From Fuerstiella sp041398845 (GTDB lineage Bacteria > Planctomycetota > Planctomycetia > Planctomycetales > Planctomycetaceae): a DNA stretch of 64,000 nucleotides. Positions 8,469-17,394 of this stretch are shown here, piece after piece. The stretch is from the NCBI GenBank assembly GCA_041398845.1, contig JAWKTZ010000009.1, forward strand, positions 310,001 to 374,000, in the 5' to 3' direction. The position numbers were made by a program, and so were the translations under genes. Below the pieces are notes generated by a model. That model was not told the DNA's origin. It worked only from the letters and a program-made list of their open reading frames with translations, and did no database searches. The stretch's first letter is position 1, and every line of letters begins with the position of its first letter.

Positions 8469-9083
8469 ATGAGAACGCTGATGATCATGAGCCTGTTGCT
8501 GACGGTCTGTGGACTCTCTGCACAGGCAGAATCGTTATGGAAGAAACGCTGTCCCGATCACGCGTTTCTGTTTGTTGATTCCAAAGCGCGGCGCGTTGGT
8601 GACCTGTTGACCGTGGTGGTCTTACAGGATACCGACGTGAATTCTCAGGAAGGTCGCGGCATGGGCAAATCGACCTCCGCGTCGAATCAGTTCAATCTGG
8701 AGAGCGAAACCGGAGGTGGCCTGGGAACTCAGGGCGGTAATGCGGCTCTGGACATCAGCAACAAATCGAGTCGCAAGTTTGACGGCAGTTCGTCGTTCAG
8801 CAGCAACCAGGCGTTCACCGACCGCATGACGGTGACCGTGATGGACGTGCTGCCGAACGGCAACATGGTGATCTCCGGCCAGCGCCGTGTTCGTCTGGCC
8901 GGCGATGAACGAACTCTGGTCCTGACGGGCGTGATTCGAGCCATCGACATCGGTCCCGATAACACCATTGCGTCGCGGTACATTTCTGAACTGCGTCTGC
9001 TGTATGAATCTGCCGGGCCGGAACAACGGTTTACTCGACAGGGCTGGCTGGGGCGAGCAACCAACGCCATCTGGCCGTTCTGA
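8469..9083 (+). CDS. flgH: Flagellar L-ring protein FlgH
   Basis: A 204-residue exported protein. FlgH builds the outer-membrane L ring around the rod. Family features are SLWKK near the mature N-terminus, VGDLLTVVVLQDT, then LPNGNMVISGQRRVRLAGDE and VIRAIDIGPDNTIASRYISE, ending in a short aromatic tail. FlgH is usually a lipoprotein; here the segment LLLTVCGLSAQA looks more like an ordinary signal peptidase I site (after AQA) than a lipobox, because the residue before Cys is Val. A purine-rich site (ggggggaag, about 8457-8465) precedes the ATG. Family A repeat A1 follows at once. Confidence 0.93.
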   Translation: MRTLMIMSLLLTVCGLSAQAESLWKKRCPDHAFLFVDSKARRVGDLLTVVVLQDTDVNSQEGRGMGKSTSASNQFNLESETGGGLGTQGGNAALDISNKSSRKFDGSSSFSSNQAFTDRMTVTVMDVLPNGNMVISGQRRVRLAGDERTLVLTGVIRAIDIGPDNTIASRYISELRLLYESAGPEQRFTRQGWLGRATNAIWPF

Positions 9084-9101
9084 TGGTTTGTCAATGGCCT
9101 G

Positions 9102-9199
9102 GAGGCTATCTGAAAAAGGGGGCAGACCCTCTCCGGGCAGCCCTTTGACTGTCATTTTGCTGCCCTCCAAAGGGTCAGACCCCTTTTTCAGATAGCCTC
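9102..9199. repeat. Family A palindromic repeat, copy A1
   Basis: An imperfect palindrome with outer arms gaggctatctgaaaaagggg and its complement, inner arms around accctctccgggcagc / gctgccctccaaagggt, and a short unpaired centre. It lies between flgH and flgI, 19 bases after one stop and 59 bases before the next start, so it is transcribed inside the flagellar operon and could fold into a long hairpin in the mRNA. Confidence 0.88.
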
Positions 9200-9258
9200 T
9201 GGATCGCCACGAGTAAGACGACTTCGTCCATCACCTTTTCGAATACGAATTCACTTTC

Positions 9259-10377
9259 ATGAAGTGCTGCCTGAGTTATCCGCTGAGCGTCCTGATGCTG
9301 TGCTGCCATGCGGCATTCGCCGCTGATGTACGCATCAAAGACATCACTCATGTTCACGGTGATCGAGTGAATCAGTTGATGGGATTGGGGCTGGTGATCG
9401 GGCTGAACGGGACCGGCGGCCAGAGCCCGATTACTCGCCAGTTCGCCATGAACATGGAGCAGCGGCTCGGAATGCGCGCCGATCCGGCCATCCGAACTGC
9501 GCTGGACTTTGACCGAACTCGAAAGACGGACAACCTGTCGGTTGTGGTGGTCACGGCCAACCTGCCGTCCTTCGCGCGAACGGGTTCAGAGATTGATGTG
9601 GTGGTGTCAGCCTACGACGATGCCGAAAGTCTGCAGGGCGGCGTTCTGGTGCGCACTCCACTGTATGGTGTGGACGGCGAGGTCTATGCGGTGGCGGCGG
9701 GACCGCTGTCGATTGGCGGTTTCAGCTTTTCCGGTCAGTCTTCCAGTGTTCAGCAGAATCATCCCACGACCGCTCGCATACCCTCGGGCGGAACCGTCGA
9801 AGCAGAAACGTGTACACCCATCGCTCAGGATGGTCGCATTCGCCTGATCCTGAAAGATCCCGACTACGAGTCCGCTCGACGGATGACGGAAGTCATCAAC
9901 ATTCTGGCGGTGAATTCGTCAGTGGTGATCGATCCCGCCACGGTGGAAGTCCTGATTCCTCCGAACTATTACGATCGTCCTCTGGAATGGATCGGCCGCA
10001 TCGGCAATCTCACCATCACTCCGGACGTGCCGGCGCGTGTTGTGATCAACGAACGGACGGGCACGGTCGTGATCGGTGAAAACGTCAAAGTGGCCCGCGT
10101 TCTGATCACTCATGCCAACCTGACGGTGACCACGATTGAGTCGCCGGAAGTGTCACAACCGGCTCCGTTCAGCAAAGGTGAAACGGTGGTGGTGCCGCGA
10201 ACGGATGTGACCGTGACGGAAGACGGCATTGCGGTGACGGAAGTCAAAGAGAACCTGACGGTCGGTGATCTGGCCTTCGCTCTGAACAATCTGGGCGTGT
10301 CGCCGCGCGACCTGAGCGCCATTTTTCAGCAACTGAAAGCGTCGGGGTCGCTGCACGCCGACCTGGAATTCAAATAA
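9259..10377 (+). CDS. flgI: Flagellar P-ring protein FlgI
   Basis: A 372-residue periplasmic protein that forms the P ring. It has a signal peptide (cleavage likely after AAFAA near residue 21) and the family sequence ADVRIKDITHVHGDRVNQLM, followed by GLGLVIGLNGTGGQ. Later motifs include VVVVTANLPSFARTG, EVLIPPNYYDRPLEWIGRI and the typical C-terminus with LNNLGVSPRDLSAIFQQLKA. Length matches the family (about 350-370). It should work with FlgA and FlgH encoded in the same operon. Confidence 0.97.
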   Translation: MKCCLSYPLSVLMLCCHAAFAADVRIKDITHVHGDRVNQLMGLGLVIGLNGTGGQSPITRQFAMNMEQRLGMRADPAIRTALDFDRTRKTDNLSVVVVTANLPSFARTGSEIDVVVSAYDDAESLQGGVLVRTPLYGVDGEVYAVAAGPLSIGGFSFSGQSSSVQQNHPTTARIPSGGTVEAETCTPIAQDGRIRLILKDPDYESARRMTEVINILAVNSSVVIDPATVEVLIPPNYYDRPLEWIGRIGNLTITPDVPARVVINERTGTVVIGENVKVARVLITHANLTVTTIESPEVSQPAPFSKGETVVVPRTDVTVTEDGIAVTEVKENLTVGDLAFALNNLGVSPRDLSAIFQQLKASGSLHADLEFK

Positions 10378-10388
10378 GGAACCGTTTG

Positions 10389-10682
10389 ATGGATGCCATT
10401 TCCATGACGCCGACGGCGTCGCTGATGATGCCGGAGACTGTGTCATCGTCTGCCCAGCGCGGGAAGTCCGCCGAGATGGCTCAGCAGTTTGAAAGCCTGA
10501 TTCTGTCGCAGCTTCTGAAACAGATGCGAGACACATCTGAGGAAGGTGGTTTGTTTCCGGGCGACAGGAGTGACACTTATGGCGGCATGTTTGATATGTA
10601 TTTCGGCCAGTTTCTGGCAGAACACGGTGGACTGGGACTGACCGATTTTGTGAACCAAAGCCTGACTACGGAAGACACCTGA
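10389..10682 (+). CDS. Rod-binding protein, FlgJ N-terminal domain only
   Basis: A 97-residue protein starting at ATG 10389 (an in-frame TTG lies 3 bases earlier). It contains AEMAQQFESLILSQLLKQMR followed by GGMFDMYFGQFLAE, the pattern of the FlgJ rod-capping domain (FE.mfl..LlkqMR ... ym.D..Fa..la). The C-terminal muramidase domain of enteric FlgJ is absent, as in many alpha-proteobacteria and spirochaetes, so cell-wall opening for the rod must be done by another enzyme. It starts 11 bases after flgI, and its TGA overlaps the next ATG. Confidence 0.85.
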   Translation: MDAISMTPTASLMMPETVSSSAQRGKSAEMAQQFESLILSQLLKQMRDTSEEGGLFPGDRSDTYGGMFDMYFGQFLAEHGGLGLTDFVNQSLTTEDT

Positions 10683-11188
10683 TGATGACAACAACTCCGA
10701 TTTCCGACGCTGTGTGTGAAGACATTCTGCGGGCACTGGACGACGAAGCCGCGTTTCTGACCGAGGTGGAACGATGCGCGGCCGCGATGGGAAGCCATCC
10801 GATTGGTCGAGCATTTCCGGATGACCTTGTGCAGCAGCTTGTGACGCTGCGCAGACAGATCGGGGTGCAGCAGGTGAAACGAGCTGCCTTGCAGAACCAA
10901 CTGACGGCGATCTCCGCAAAGCCGCAGCAAAGCGTGAGGCTGTCGCTGGTCACGGCCGGTCCGGATCTGACACAACAGCTTCAGGAAAGACGCGTGGCTG
11001 TGCTGAATCAGACGCTGTCTGTCCAATCCTATCTGAAGGTTGTTCTGGGGCAACTGGGCGAAGCCAATTCCGTGCTGGTGGCGGTTCTGGAATCGATTCT
11101 GGGTTCCACCACCGATACGTCACGCTACGACGCCGAAGGTCGCCCGGCCGCGCGGATCAGTCATGTTGAAGGAAAACGCGTCGCCTGA
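10682..11188 (+). CDS. FlgN-like flagellar export chaperone
   Basis: A 168-residue, mostly helical protein with no membrane segment. Its position between the FlgJ-like gene and flgK/flgL is the usual place of FlgN, the cytoplasmic chaperone for the hook-junction proteins FlgK and FlgL. The sequence has the long amphipathic helices expected (LLQLV..LRRQIGVQQVKRA type, and QQLQERRVAVLNQTLSVQSY), but FlgN proteins are poorly conserved, so the call is mainly contextual. The start overlaps the previous stop (TGATG). Confidence 0.65.
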   Translation: MMTTTPISDAVCEDILRALDDEAAFLTEVERCAAAMGSHPIGRAFPDDLVQQLVTLRRQIGVQQVKRAALQNQLTAISAKPQQSVRLSLVTAGPDLTQQLQERRVAVLNQTLSVQSYLKVVLGQLGEANSVLVAVLESILGSTTDTSRYDAEGRPAARISHVEGKRVA

Positions 11189-11219
11189 CGACGTCATCTC
11201 ACCACAGAAAGATTCAGTC

Positions 11220-13193
11220 ATGACTCACATTGATGTCGGAATTTCGGCCATGCGAGCCGCTCAGGTCGGCCTCGCGACGATTGCCAATAACATCGCCAAC
11301 GCAGATACGGACGGCTATCATCGCCAGCGAGTTGACCTGGTGGATCGCCGCAGTATTCAGAATCAGCATCTGTGGCTGGGTGGCGGAGTTGATGTGGCCA
11401 GCATCACTCGGTTACGCAACGCCACCGTCGAACATGCGCTGACGGCCAACCTGTCCGGAAAGGCGGCGGCCGAAGCCTCACTGCAGGCGCTGTCACGAAT
11501 CGAAGCCGCCCTGACTCCGGGACCGGGATCGATTGATTCGCTGGTCACCGACTTCTTTGATCAGGTGGAACAACTGGCTCTGAACCCTTCCGATTCGGTT
11601 CTGCGTCGTGAAATTGTGGCAACCGCCAGCCAGCTTGCCTCAGCCATCAACGGCGTCACTCAGGCATTCTCCAACGCCGGTTCCGCGTCGGCTCAGGAGA
11701 TCAAAGAGACCGTTGACAAAGTGAATTCACTGGCTGAGAACATTTCGAATCTGAACCACAGCATTCGCATCGCGGAAGCTCGAGCAGAAAATCCGAACTC
11801 CCTGTACGACCAGCGTGAGCGGCTGATCAATGAACTGGCGGCCTATGTGGATATTGATTCCCGCAGCGTCATCAACGGCGGCGATCCGCTGGTGGCGGCG
11901 GGCGGAGCGTTGATTGTTGGAAACGCACGCTCCATCATCTCGGTTCAGGAAACGGCGGACGGAAGACTGTTGCTGGCATCGTCCACCGGCCAGAAAGGAA
12001 TCGAAGTGCGCAGCGGAAAGCTCGGCGGTCTGCTGGAATCCATGCATGCCGTCGACCTGGGAATTCAGGCCGACTTCCAGGAATGGGCCACGTCACTGAT
12101 TCGCGAAATCGACACCATTCAGGCCACGGGGCTGAGCCTGACCGGGCCGGTCCGATCCATCACCGGACAACGCAGTGTGGCCGACATCAATGCGCCGCTG
12201 CGGGAAGCCGGCACCGCGTTCGGTGTGGAATCCGGCGAACTGTCGCTGACTGTCACGGACGCGTCCGGCCAACGACAAACTCACGTCATTTCCGTGGATG
12301 TTACCACAGAGAGTCTCACGGACTTTGCCGCAAAACTGAACGCCGTGGCCAACGTGAATGCGTCCGTCAACGCAAGCACCGGCCGACTGTCCATTCACAC
12401 CAACCCCGGCTACGCAATTGACTTTGCCGGGCGAGCCGATTCGGCACCGATATCGTCAGCCATCACAGGCACCGCCGTTCCGACGCTTTCCGGCCGATTC
12501 ACGGGATCAACCAACGGAACATGGACGGCTGAGGTGATCAGCGGCGGCGAAGTCGGAGTCACACCGGACGTGTTTCTGCAGGTGACTGATTCCGTGAGCG
12601 GACAGGTCATCGGTCAGTTCAATGTCGGGCTGGGCTATCCGGCCAATCAGGTCATTCAGATCGGTGAAGGCATCAACGTGGCCTTTGGGCCGGGAACTCT
12701 GAATGCCGGTGATACGTTTGACGTGCAGGTGACCGGAACACCCGATGAAACCGGGCTGCTGGCGAGTCTTGGAATGCAGACGCTGTTTATCGGAGGCGAT
12801 CTGTCCCATGTAGCCGTGCATCCGGACATTCTGGCCAGCCCCGGCGCTTTTGCGGCAGCTCACAGCAGCATTACCGGCGATGGACAGCAACTGGACCGCT
12901 TCATCAGCCTGCGTTCCAAGACCGTCGGAGCGGCCGGGTTTGAAACCTTTGAAGAACGGTTGTCTTCGATCGTTGGTTCGTCCGGAATTCTGGTGACGAC
13001 TCAGCAACAGGAAATCGATCAGCGCGATCTGCGGATTGTGGAACTGGAAAACGCTCGAGACGCGGTGTCGGGAGTTGATCCCAACGAAGAGCTGCTGCAG
13101 ATGCTGCAGTTCCAGCGAGCCTTTCAGGCAGCCTCACGCTTTGTCACCTCGATGGACGAATCCCTGGATGAACTGATGCGACTGGTGGGCTGA
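11220..13193 (+). CDS. flgK: Flagellar hook-associated protein 1, FlgK
   Basis: A 657-residue hook-filament junction protein. The frame is open from 11040, but ATG 11220 gives the family start MTHIDVGISAMRAAQVGLAT followed by NNIANADTDGYHRQRVDLVD, the conserved FlgK N-terminus. The coiled-coil N-terminal part runs to about residue 220 (SLYDQRERLINELAAYVDI), a variable middle domain occupies about 330-500, and the C-terminus has LLQMLQFQRAFQAASRFVTS. It is exported with help from the FlgN-like protein encoded just upstream and forms the junction together with FlgL. Confidence 0.95.
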   Translation: MTHIDVGISAMRAAQVGLATIANNIANADTDGYHRQRVDLVDRRSIQNQHLWLGGGVDVASITRLRNATVEHALTANLSGKAAAEASLQALSRIEAALTPGPGSIDSLVTDFFDQVEQLALNPSDSVLRREIVATASQLASAINGVTQAFSNAGSASAQEIKETVDKVNSLAENISNLNHSIRIAEARAENPNSLYDQRERLINELAAYVDIDSRSVINGGDPLVAAGGALIVGNARSIISVQETADGRLLLASSTGQKGIEVRSGKLGGLLESMHAVDLGIQADFQEWATSLIREIDTIQATGLSLTGPVRSITGQRSVADINAPLREAGTAFGVESGELSLTVTDASGQRQTHVISVDVTTESLTDFAAKLNAVANVNASVNASTGRLSIHTNPGYAIDFAGRADSAPISSAITGTAVPTLSGRFTGSTNGTWTAEVISGGEVGVTPDVFLQVTDSVSGQVIGQFNVGLGYPANQVIQIGEGINVAFGPGTLNAGDTFDVQVTGTPDETGLLASLGMQTLFIGGDLSHVAVHPDILASPGAFAAAHSSITGDGQQLDRFISLRSKTVGAAGFETFEERLSSIVGSSGILVTTQQQEIDQRDLRIVELENARDAVSGVDPNEELLQMLQFQRAFQAASRFVTSMDESLDELMRLVG

Positions 13194-13250
13194 TCGTCGC
13201 TCGCCGGTGCTTCACCATTCATGACATTCCGCTCAGATTGAAATCACACC

Positions 13251-14684
13251 ATGGCCATCCGAATCACACCTCACCGACAACTGGAAACCGGTCGCCTGTA
13301 TGCTCGCTGGCACGCCGATCAGTCGGCCATTCTGACCAATCAGATTGCCAGCGGTGTGCGAGTCCACAAGCCGTCTGACGACCCTCATGCCACCAAACGA
13401 ATTCTGGATTATCGAGCCATCGGGTCACACTATGCGGCTCAGTCCAGCACGATCGACGGCGTGCGTTCCATTCTGAACGACGCTCACAGCCAGATCCGCT
13501 CTGCTCAACAGCAGGTCGTGAGTGCTCGCGACGTAGCGCTGCAGGTGCTGCGGCTGGATGACCCGGTGGCCGCCAAAGCGTTCGCTCAGGAAATCAGCGC
13601 CACGCTCAAGTCGCTGGAAGTGATCGCGAACACCCGCAGCAACGGTCACTATTTGTTTTCCGGAAACGAACTGGCGACTCAGCCGTACGGCGATCTGTCT
13701 GTCCAGTCCGACTATCAGGGTGGAGCCAATTCGGGATCGATTCAGATTGCCGGAGCCGGAAGCATCAAGACGTATTACTCCGGCGACGACGTCTTTCAGA
13801 CGGGGCTGGGAGGATCCACGGTGGTTCGCGGCAACACCGGAGCAGCCGGAGGTGTCGGAACGGCCAGTGGCCCGGGAAGAAGCAGCCTGATTGTTGAGCA
13901 CACGACCACCGTCTATGCCGGTGCTTCGGGAATTCAACCGGGATCGCGTTCACCCGGTGGCGACACCGTCATCGGTCAAACGGGAACTCACCAGCTTCAG
14001 GTCATCGACACCAGCGGCACCGGCAGCGCGGGAACGATCAGTCTGAACGGTGGCGATGCCATCGCGTTCACCAGCGCTGACACCGATCTGGCCATTACCG
14101 GCCCCAACGGCGAAATCGTTTACGTTGACACCACCGCCATCGCCGCAGGATTTTCCGGGACCGTCGACTTTGAAGCGAACGGAACGGTTTCTCTGGACGG
14201 CGGACTGACAAACGTACCGATCGATTTCTCACAGACTCAGACTCTGGTGGATGAACAGGGCAACGTCCGCCATCTTGATACGCGGGGCATTGACCGGTCG
14301 GGAATCGACACCGTGAGCATGACCGGCAACAGCGACATCTTTGAAACGCTGCGATCTCTGCGCGATGACCTGCTGAACTTCGAAAGCTTCACCACGGTCG
14401 AATGGACCGAAGCCGTTGGGCAGCATCTGAACGCACTGAATCATTCTCATGATCACCTGCTGGACATAGTCGGAGAACAGTCGGTTGACCTGCAGACACT
14501 GGACCGACTGCAGGAACGCGGCAACGAACTGAAGTTTGAAGCAGAGAAAGTACTGGCCGAACTTGAAGGGACCGACTTTACCGAAGCCGTTCTGAGACTA
14601 CAGGAGTCACAGAACATGAACCAGTTTACTCTGGCCGCTCTGGCCAATGTCTTCCAGGTGTCCATCCTGGACTACCTCAGATAA
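13251..14684 (+). CDS. flgL: Flagellar hook-associated protein 3, FlgL
   Basis: A 477-residue flagellin-like protein that joins hook and filament. The N-terminus has ILTNQIASGVRVHKPSDDP, the flagellin/FlgL signature, followed by helices to about residue 140 including NTRSNGHYLFSGNE. The C-terminus has TDFTEAVLRLQESQNMNQFT and ends LANVFQVSILDYLR, matching FlgL/flagellin ends. It is longer than the E. coli protein (317) because of a Gly/Thr-rich middle domain (about 150-340) that probably faces the medium. It follows flgK after 57 bases. Confidence 0.93.
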   Translation: MAIRITPHRQLETGRLYARWHADQSAILTNQIASGVRVHKPSDDPHATKRILDYRAIGSHYAAQSSTIDGVRSILNDAHSQIRSAQQQVVSARDVALQVLRLDDPVAAKAFAQEISATLKSLEVIANTRSNGHYLFSGNELATQPYGDLSVQSDYQGGANSGSIQIAGAGSIKTYYSGDDVFQTGLGGSTVVRGNTGAAGGVGTASGPGRSSLIVEHTTTVYAGASGIQPGSRSPGGDTVIGQTGTHQLQVIDTSGTGSAGTISLNGGDAIAFTSADTDLAITGPNGEIVYVDTTAIAAGFSGTVDFEANGTVSLDGGLTNVPIDFSQTQTLVDEQGNVRHLDTRGIDRSGIDTVSMTGNSDIFETLRSLRDDLLNFESFTTVEWTEAVGQHLNALNHSHDHLLDIVGEQSVDLQTLDRLQERGNELKFEAEKVLAELEGTDFTEAVLRLQESQNMNQFTLAALANVFQVSILDYLR

Positions 14685-14703
14685 CCCAACACGAAAGATT
14701 GCC

Positions 14704-15084
14704 ATGAGTCAGGAAGCACGCCGATTCGACAGCGCTCAAACCATTCCGGTACCGCATGTCCTGCCCGCTTTGAAGGATATCACGCCGCTGATTGAAATGA
14801 CGGACCTTGATGATGTCGACTTCGCGACATTCTGCAGCGAAGTGGAAAAACACGAAGTGATCGCAGGCCAGATCATGCGAGCAGCTCGGTCCGTCGGAAC
14901 GGGCCGCGGAGATACGGTCAACAACCTGCGGCATGCCGTGGCTCTGATCGGCATGCGACGCATTCACAACATTCTGGACACGCTGCGGCAGCGAGTTGAG
15001 GACAAAGAACGTTTTGCTCAGAGCAACGAATCGTACGGGCCGACGACGATCTTCCAGGATCAGATGAACCTGCATCGAGCCTGA
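14704..15084 (+). CDS. Short HDOD-like protein at end of flagellar operon
   Basis: A 126-residue protein starting 19 bases after flgL. The middle resembles the first half of an HDOD domain (IMRAARSVGTGRGDTVNNLR, then HAVALIGMRRIHNILDTLRQ), where such proteins usually have A.SA.......I.SL..AI..LG...V..L. A full HDOD domain is about 200 residues, so this is a truncated or minimal version without the later helices. HDOD proteins often occur with motility and second-messenger signalling genes. Function is inferred from position only. Confidence 0.55.
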   Translation: MSQEARRFDSAQTIPVPHVLPALKDITPLIEMTDLDDVDFATFCSEVEKHEVIAGQIMRAARSVGTGRGDTVNNLRHAVALIGMRRIHNILDTLRQRVEDKERFAQSNESYGPTTIFQDQMNLHRA

Positions 15085-15365
15085 ACGGGAACAATGCCGC
15101 ACGACAAGTAAAAGTCCTCGATTTCATACCTAGCTAGTAGTGCAATTACCCATACTGGAAGGTAGTGTCACCGAGTACTTAAATGGTAACACATCTGGTG
15201 GATATCCCTATGTCCATCACGAATTCCTCAAAATCAGGGAAAATCACGCTGGACACAGTGTTTTGATCTGAACTAAACAGCCTTCCTCACGACTGACGGG
15301 TTGTCATGGATGGCACCGGAAAGTCCTCACCACAGAGACTGCACCCTTGAAAACGGAGTTCTACG
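15085..15365 (+). promoter_or_regulatory. AT-richer leader of the LuxR-type regulator gene
   Basis: About 280 bases of visibly lower GC than the surroundings separate the flagellar operon from the regulator. They hold short symmetric words (cctagctagtag near 15130) but no hairpin with a T-run. The stretch most likely holds the promoter and perhaps binding sites; no specific box can be assigned. Confidence 0.35.
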
Positions 15366-16199
15366 ATGGATCGAATGGAACAATCTGACATGACCGATTT
15401 TGTCACAAATCAAACTCAGTTGGCCACTCTGGCCACACCTGATTTTCCGGAACAGCAACAGCATTCGGGTTCCGGTATCCCGGCAGGATCTTCCAGTCGT
15501 TCCTCGCAGAACGCTCAGACATCTCTGAGTGGTTCGGGGGCGGATTCCAGGCGTCGCGATTACGACATCATGCTGGGAATTCCCTGTCAGTTGGATGCTC
15601 AGGCGATGGAATGGACGATTCTGTCGCAGGGTCAGGTGCAGCGAGTTCGATCCATTCACGATGCTGATGAACTGATTTCGCAGCTCAGCATTGATCCGCC
15701 AAAGCTGTTGCTGCTGGACGAGGAAATTGCTTCGTCGCATCTGCAGGCGATTGCTCGACAGTTGCCGGTTCGCCTGGAAGACTGTGTGATCGGGCTCTTC
15801 GCAGATCGACTGTCGTGTCGTCAGTTGCACATGGCTGCGGGCTATGTCGCGGGCCTGCTGTCTCGCAAGACCTCGGTGCAGACCTTCATGGCGGAACTGG
15901 ACATTCTGGCCAGCGGCCGCAAGGTTGTGTCCGAAAACCTGGACCCTCGAGTGAAAGTCAACAAGCGCAAGCGTTTTGAAGTCACCATGGTTGAAAAGAT
16001 TCAGAACCTGACCAATCGTCAACTGGAAGTCCTGATTCGGATTGCTCAGGGAATGACGGCCAAGGAAGCCGCGACCGACCTGCATATCACGGAGAAGGCT
16101 GTCGAAAGCCACAAATACCGCCTCATGCGGGTTCTTGGCGTTCGCGACCGAATTCAGTTGTGCCGCTGGGCCATTCGCGAAGGCATTATTTCTGCCTGA
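15366..16199 (+). CDS. LuxR/NarL-type regulator with degenerate receiver domain
   Basis: A 277-residue protein. The last 65 residues are a LuxR-type helix-turn-helix: LTNRQLEVLIRIAQGMTAKE, AATDLHITEKAVESHKYRLM, RVLGVRDRIQLCRWAI. Residues about 60-180 are arranged like a receiver domain (PKLLLLDEEI resembles the phospho-Asp strand, and AAGYVAGLLSRKTS the last strand), but the acidic pair near the first strand is missing, so phosphorylation is doubtful. The first 55 residues are Ser/Gln-rich and probably disordered. Its place right after the flagellar operon suggests, but does not prove, a role in motility control. Confidence 0.8.
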   Translation: MDRMEQSDMTDFVTNQTQLATLATPDFPEQQQHSGSGIPAGSSSRSSQNAQTSLSGSGADSRRRDYDIMLGIPCQLDAQAMEWTILSQGQVQRVRSIHDADELISQLSIDPPKLLLLDEEIASSHLQAIARQLPVRLEDCVIGLFADRLSCRQLHMAAGYVAGLLSRKTSVQTFMAELDILASGRKVVSENLDPRVKVNKRKRFEVTMVEKIQNLTNRQLEVLIRIAQGMTAKEAATDLHITEKAVESHKYRLMRVLGVRDRIQLCRWAIREGIISA

Positions 16200-16283
16200 C
16201 GAAAACAACGGTCTCGCGACCGTGCAGAATCGTTCGAGACAACTCGCCCCGTTTCGCGTACAATACGTACATGAGATGTCGTT

Positions 16284-16377
16284 AGAGGCTATCTGAAAAA
16301 GGGGTCTGACCCTCTCCGGGCAGCCTTTTCATATTGCTGCGCTCCAAAGGGTCAGACCCCTTTTTCAGATAGCCTCT
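16284..16377. repeat. Family A palindromic repeat, copy A2
   Basis: Palindrome with the same outer arms as A1 (agaggctatctgaaaaaggg and complement) and the asymmetric inner parts tgaccctctccgggcagcc / gctgcgctccaaagggtca. It stands between the LuxR-type gene and a secreted protein gene, both on the plus strand. A separate small hairpin (acggtctcgcgaccgt) lies at 16208-16223, just after the regulator's stop. Confidence 0.88.
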
Positions 16378-16446
16378 GGCTGTGAGAACCAGTCGCGCGG
16401 TGCTGCTGGTCTCTGTTCAGCGAATCCGCAGCATCGGGGCAGAGTC

Positions 16447-17385
16447 ATGAAACACGCGATTCTTTCAGGCAGCACACTGCGTCCGTGCAGGTCGTTGCAG
16501 CCGAGCAGACCATTGTTCGTCGGCGGTCTGTTGCTGATCAGTCTGCTGGTCTGTGACGCAGCGTCAGCTCAACCACCCGGACAGCGGACCATGGGCCGTT
16601 ACGGCTGGCGCTGGCATCCGCCGCAGACGAACGGCAACACCACGTTTGTCATGCCGCTGGCCAGTACGGGACTGGGCTACTGGCCTGGCATGTACGGCTA
16701 CAATCCTTATTTTGGAAATCTGCCATACGTCGGCTATCCGTATATCGGAGCTCCGGTCTACAGCGGAGCGGCACCATTCTATGGTTCAACCGGTTATTAC
16801 GGATCAAGTTTCGCGCCGCCGACGTCCTTTGCCGATGCCGCCCTGGCAGAAGCGGCCCTGCTGCGTGCTCAGTCCAATGCCGTTCGATCGCAGGCTCAGG
16901 CCGCAGCCAGTCAGGCGGAAGCCGCCGCAGCCGTCGAGCAGGCGCGCGCTCAATACCTCGACAACCTTGTGCGATTCAAAGAGATCCGTGCCGATCAGCA
17001 GGCTGCGGCAGATGCTCGTGAGCAACAAAGAAAGCAGGAACGTCGCGAGTCAGCCGCTCGATATCAGCCTCCAGCTCCGACGGAACGATACGTTCGTCTG
17101 GCAAGCTCCGACCTGAACTCAAAAACCGGAGAAATCAATTGGCCCACAACTCTGCAGCGTCCCGAATTCGCGTCTGGACGAGCTGTCATTGAACGGACGC
17201 TGCGAGCAATCGCCAAGGACGGGCCGACTCCGGAGCTCGCCGGTCAGATTCAGGATACGGCCAACGACATGAAGCTGGTGGCCGAAAAATTATTGGCGGA
17301 ACTGGGTTTCAAACCCTACCGCGACACCCGCGAGTTTCTGGGACGGCTGTCCGTTGAAGGCTTCTACGCGCTGGAAGGCAAGTAA
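16447..17385 (+). CDS. Secreted protein of unknown function, Gly/Tyr-rich then Ala/Gln coiled coil
   Basis: A 312-residue protein with a long signal sequence (hydrophobic residues about 25-40, cleavage likely after ASA near 43). Residues about 65-125 are rich in Gly, Tyr and Pro (for example YWPGMYGYNPYFGNLPYVGY). Residues about 130-210 are Ala/Gln/Arg-rich and should form a coiled coil. A more ordinary C-terminal part (about 215-312) includes ELAGQIQDTANDMKLVAEKL. I recognise no family with certainty. It may be a cell-envelope protein. It precedes nth by 9 bases and may share its transcript. Confidence 0.75.
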   Translation: MKHAILSGSTLRPCRSLQPSRPLFVGGLLLISLLVCDAASAQPPGQRTMGRYGWRWHPPQTNGNTTFVMPLASTGLGYWPGMYGYNPYFGNLPYVGYPYIGAPVYSGAAPFYGSTGYYGSSFAPPTSFADAALAEAALLRAQSNAVRSQAQAAASQAEAAAAVEQARAQYLDNLVRFKEIRADQQAAADAREQQRKQERRESAARYQPPAPTERYVRLASSDLNSKTGEINWPTTLQRPEFASGRAVIERTLRAIAKDGPTPELAGQIQDTANDMKLVAEKLLAELGFKPYRDTREFLGRLSVEGFYALEGK

Positions 17386-17394
17386 GGCGCGTCG

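Noticed and set aside
9102..9199. Family A repeats as a CRISPR array or tRNA-like element
   Set aside because: Copies are single, widely spaced palindromes without regular spacers or cloverleaf features.
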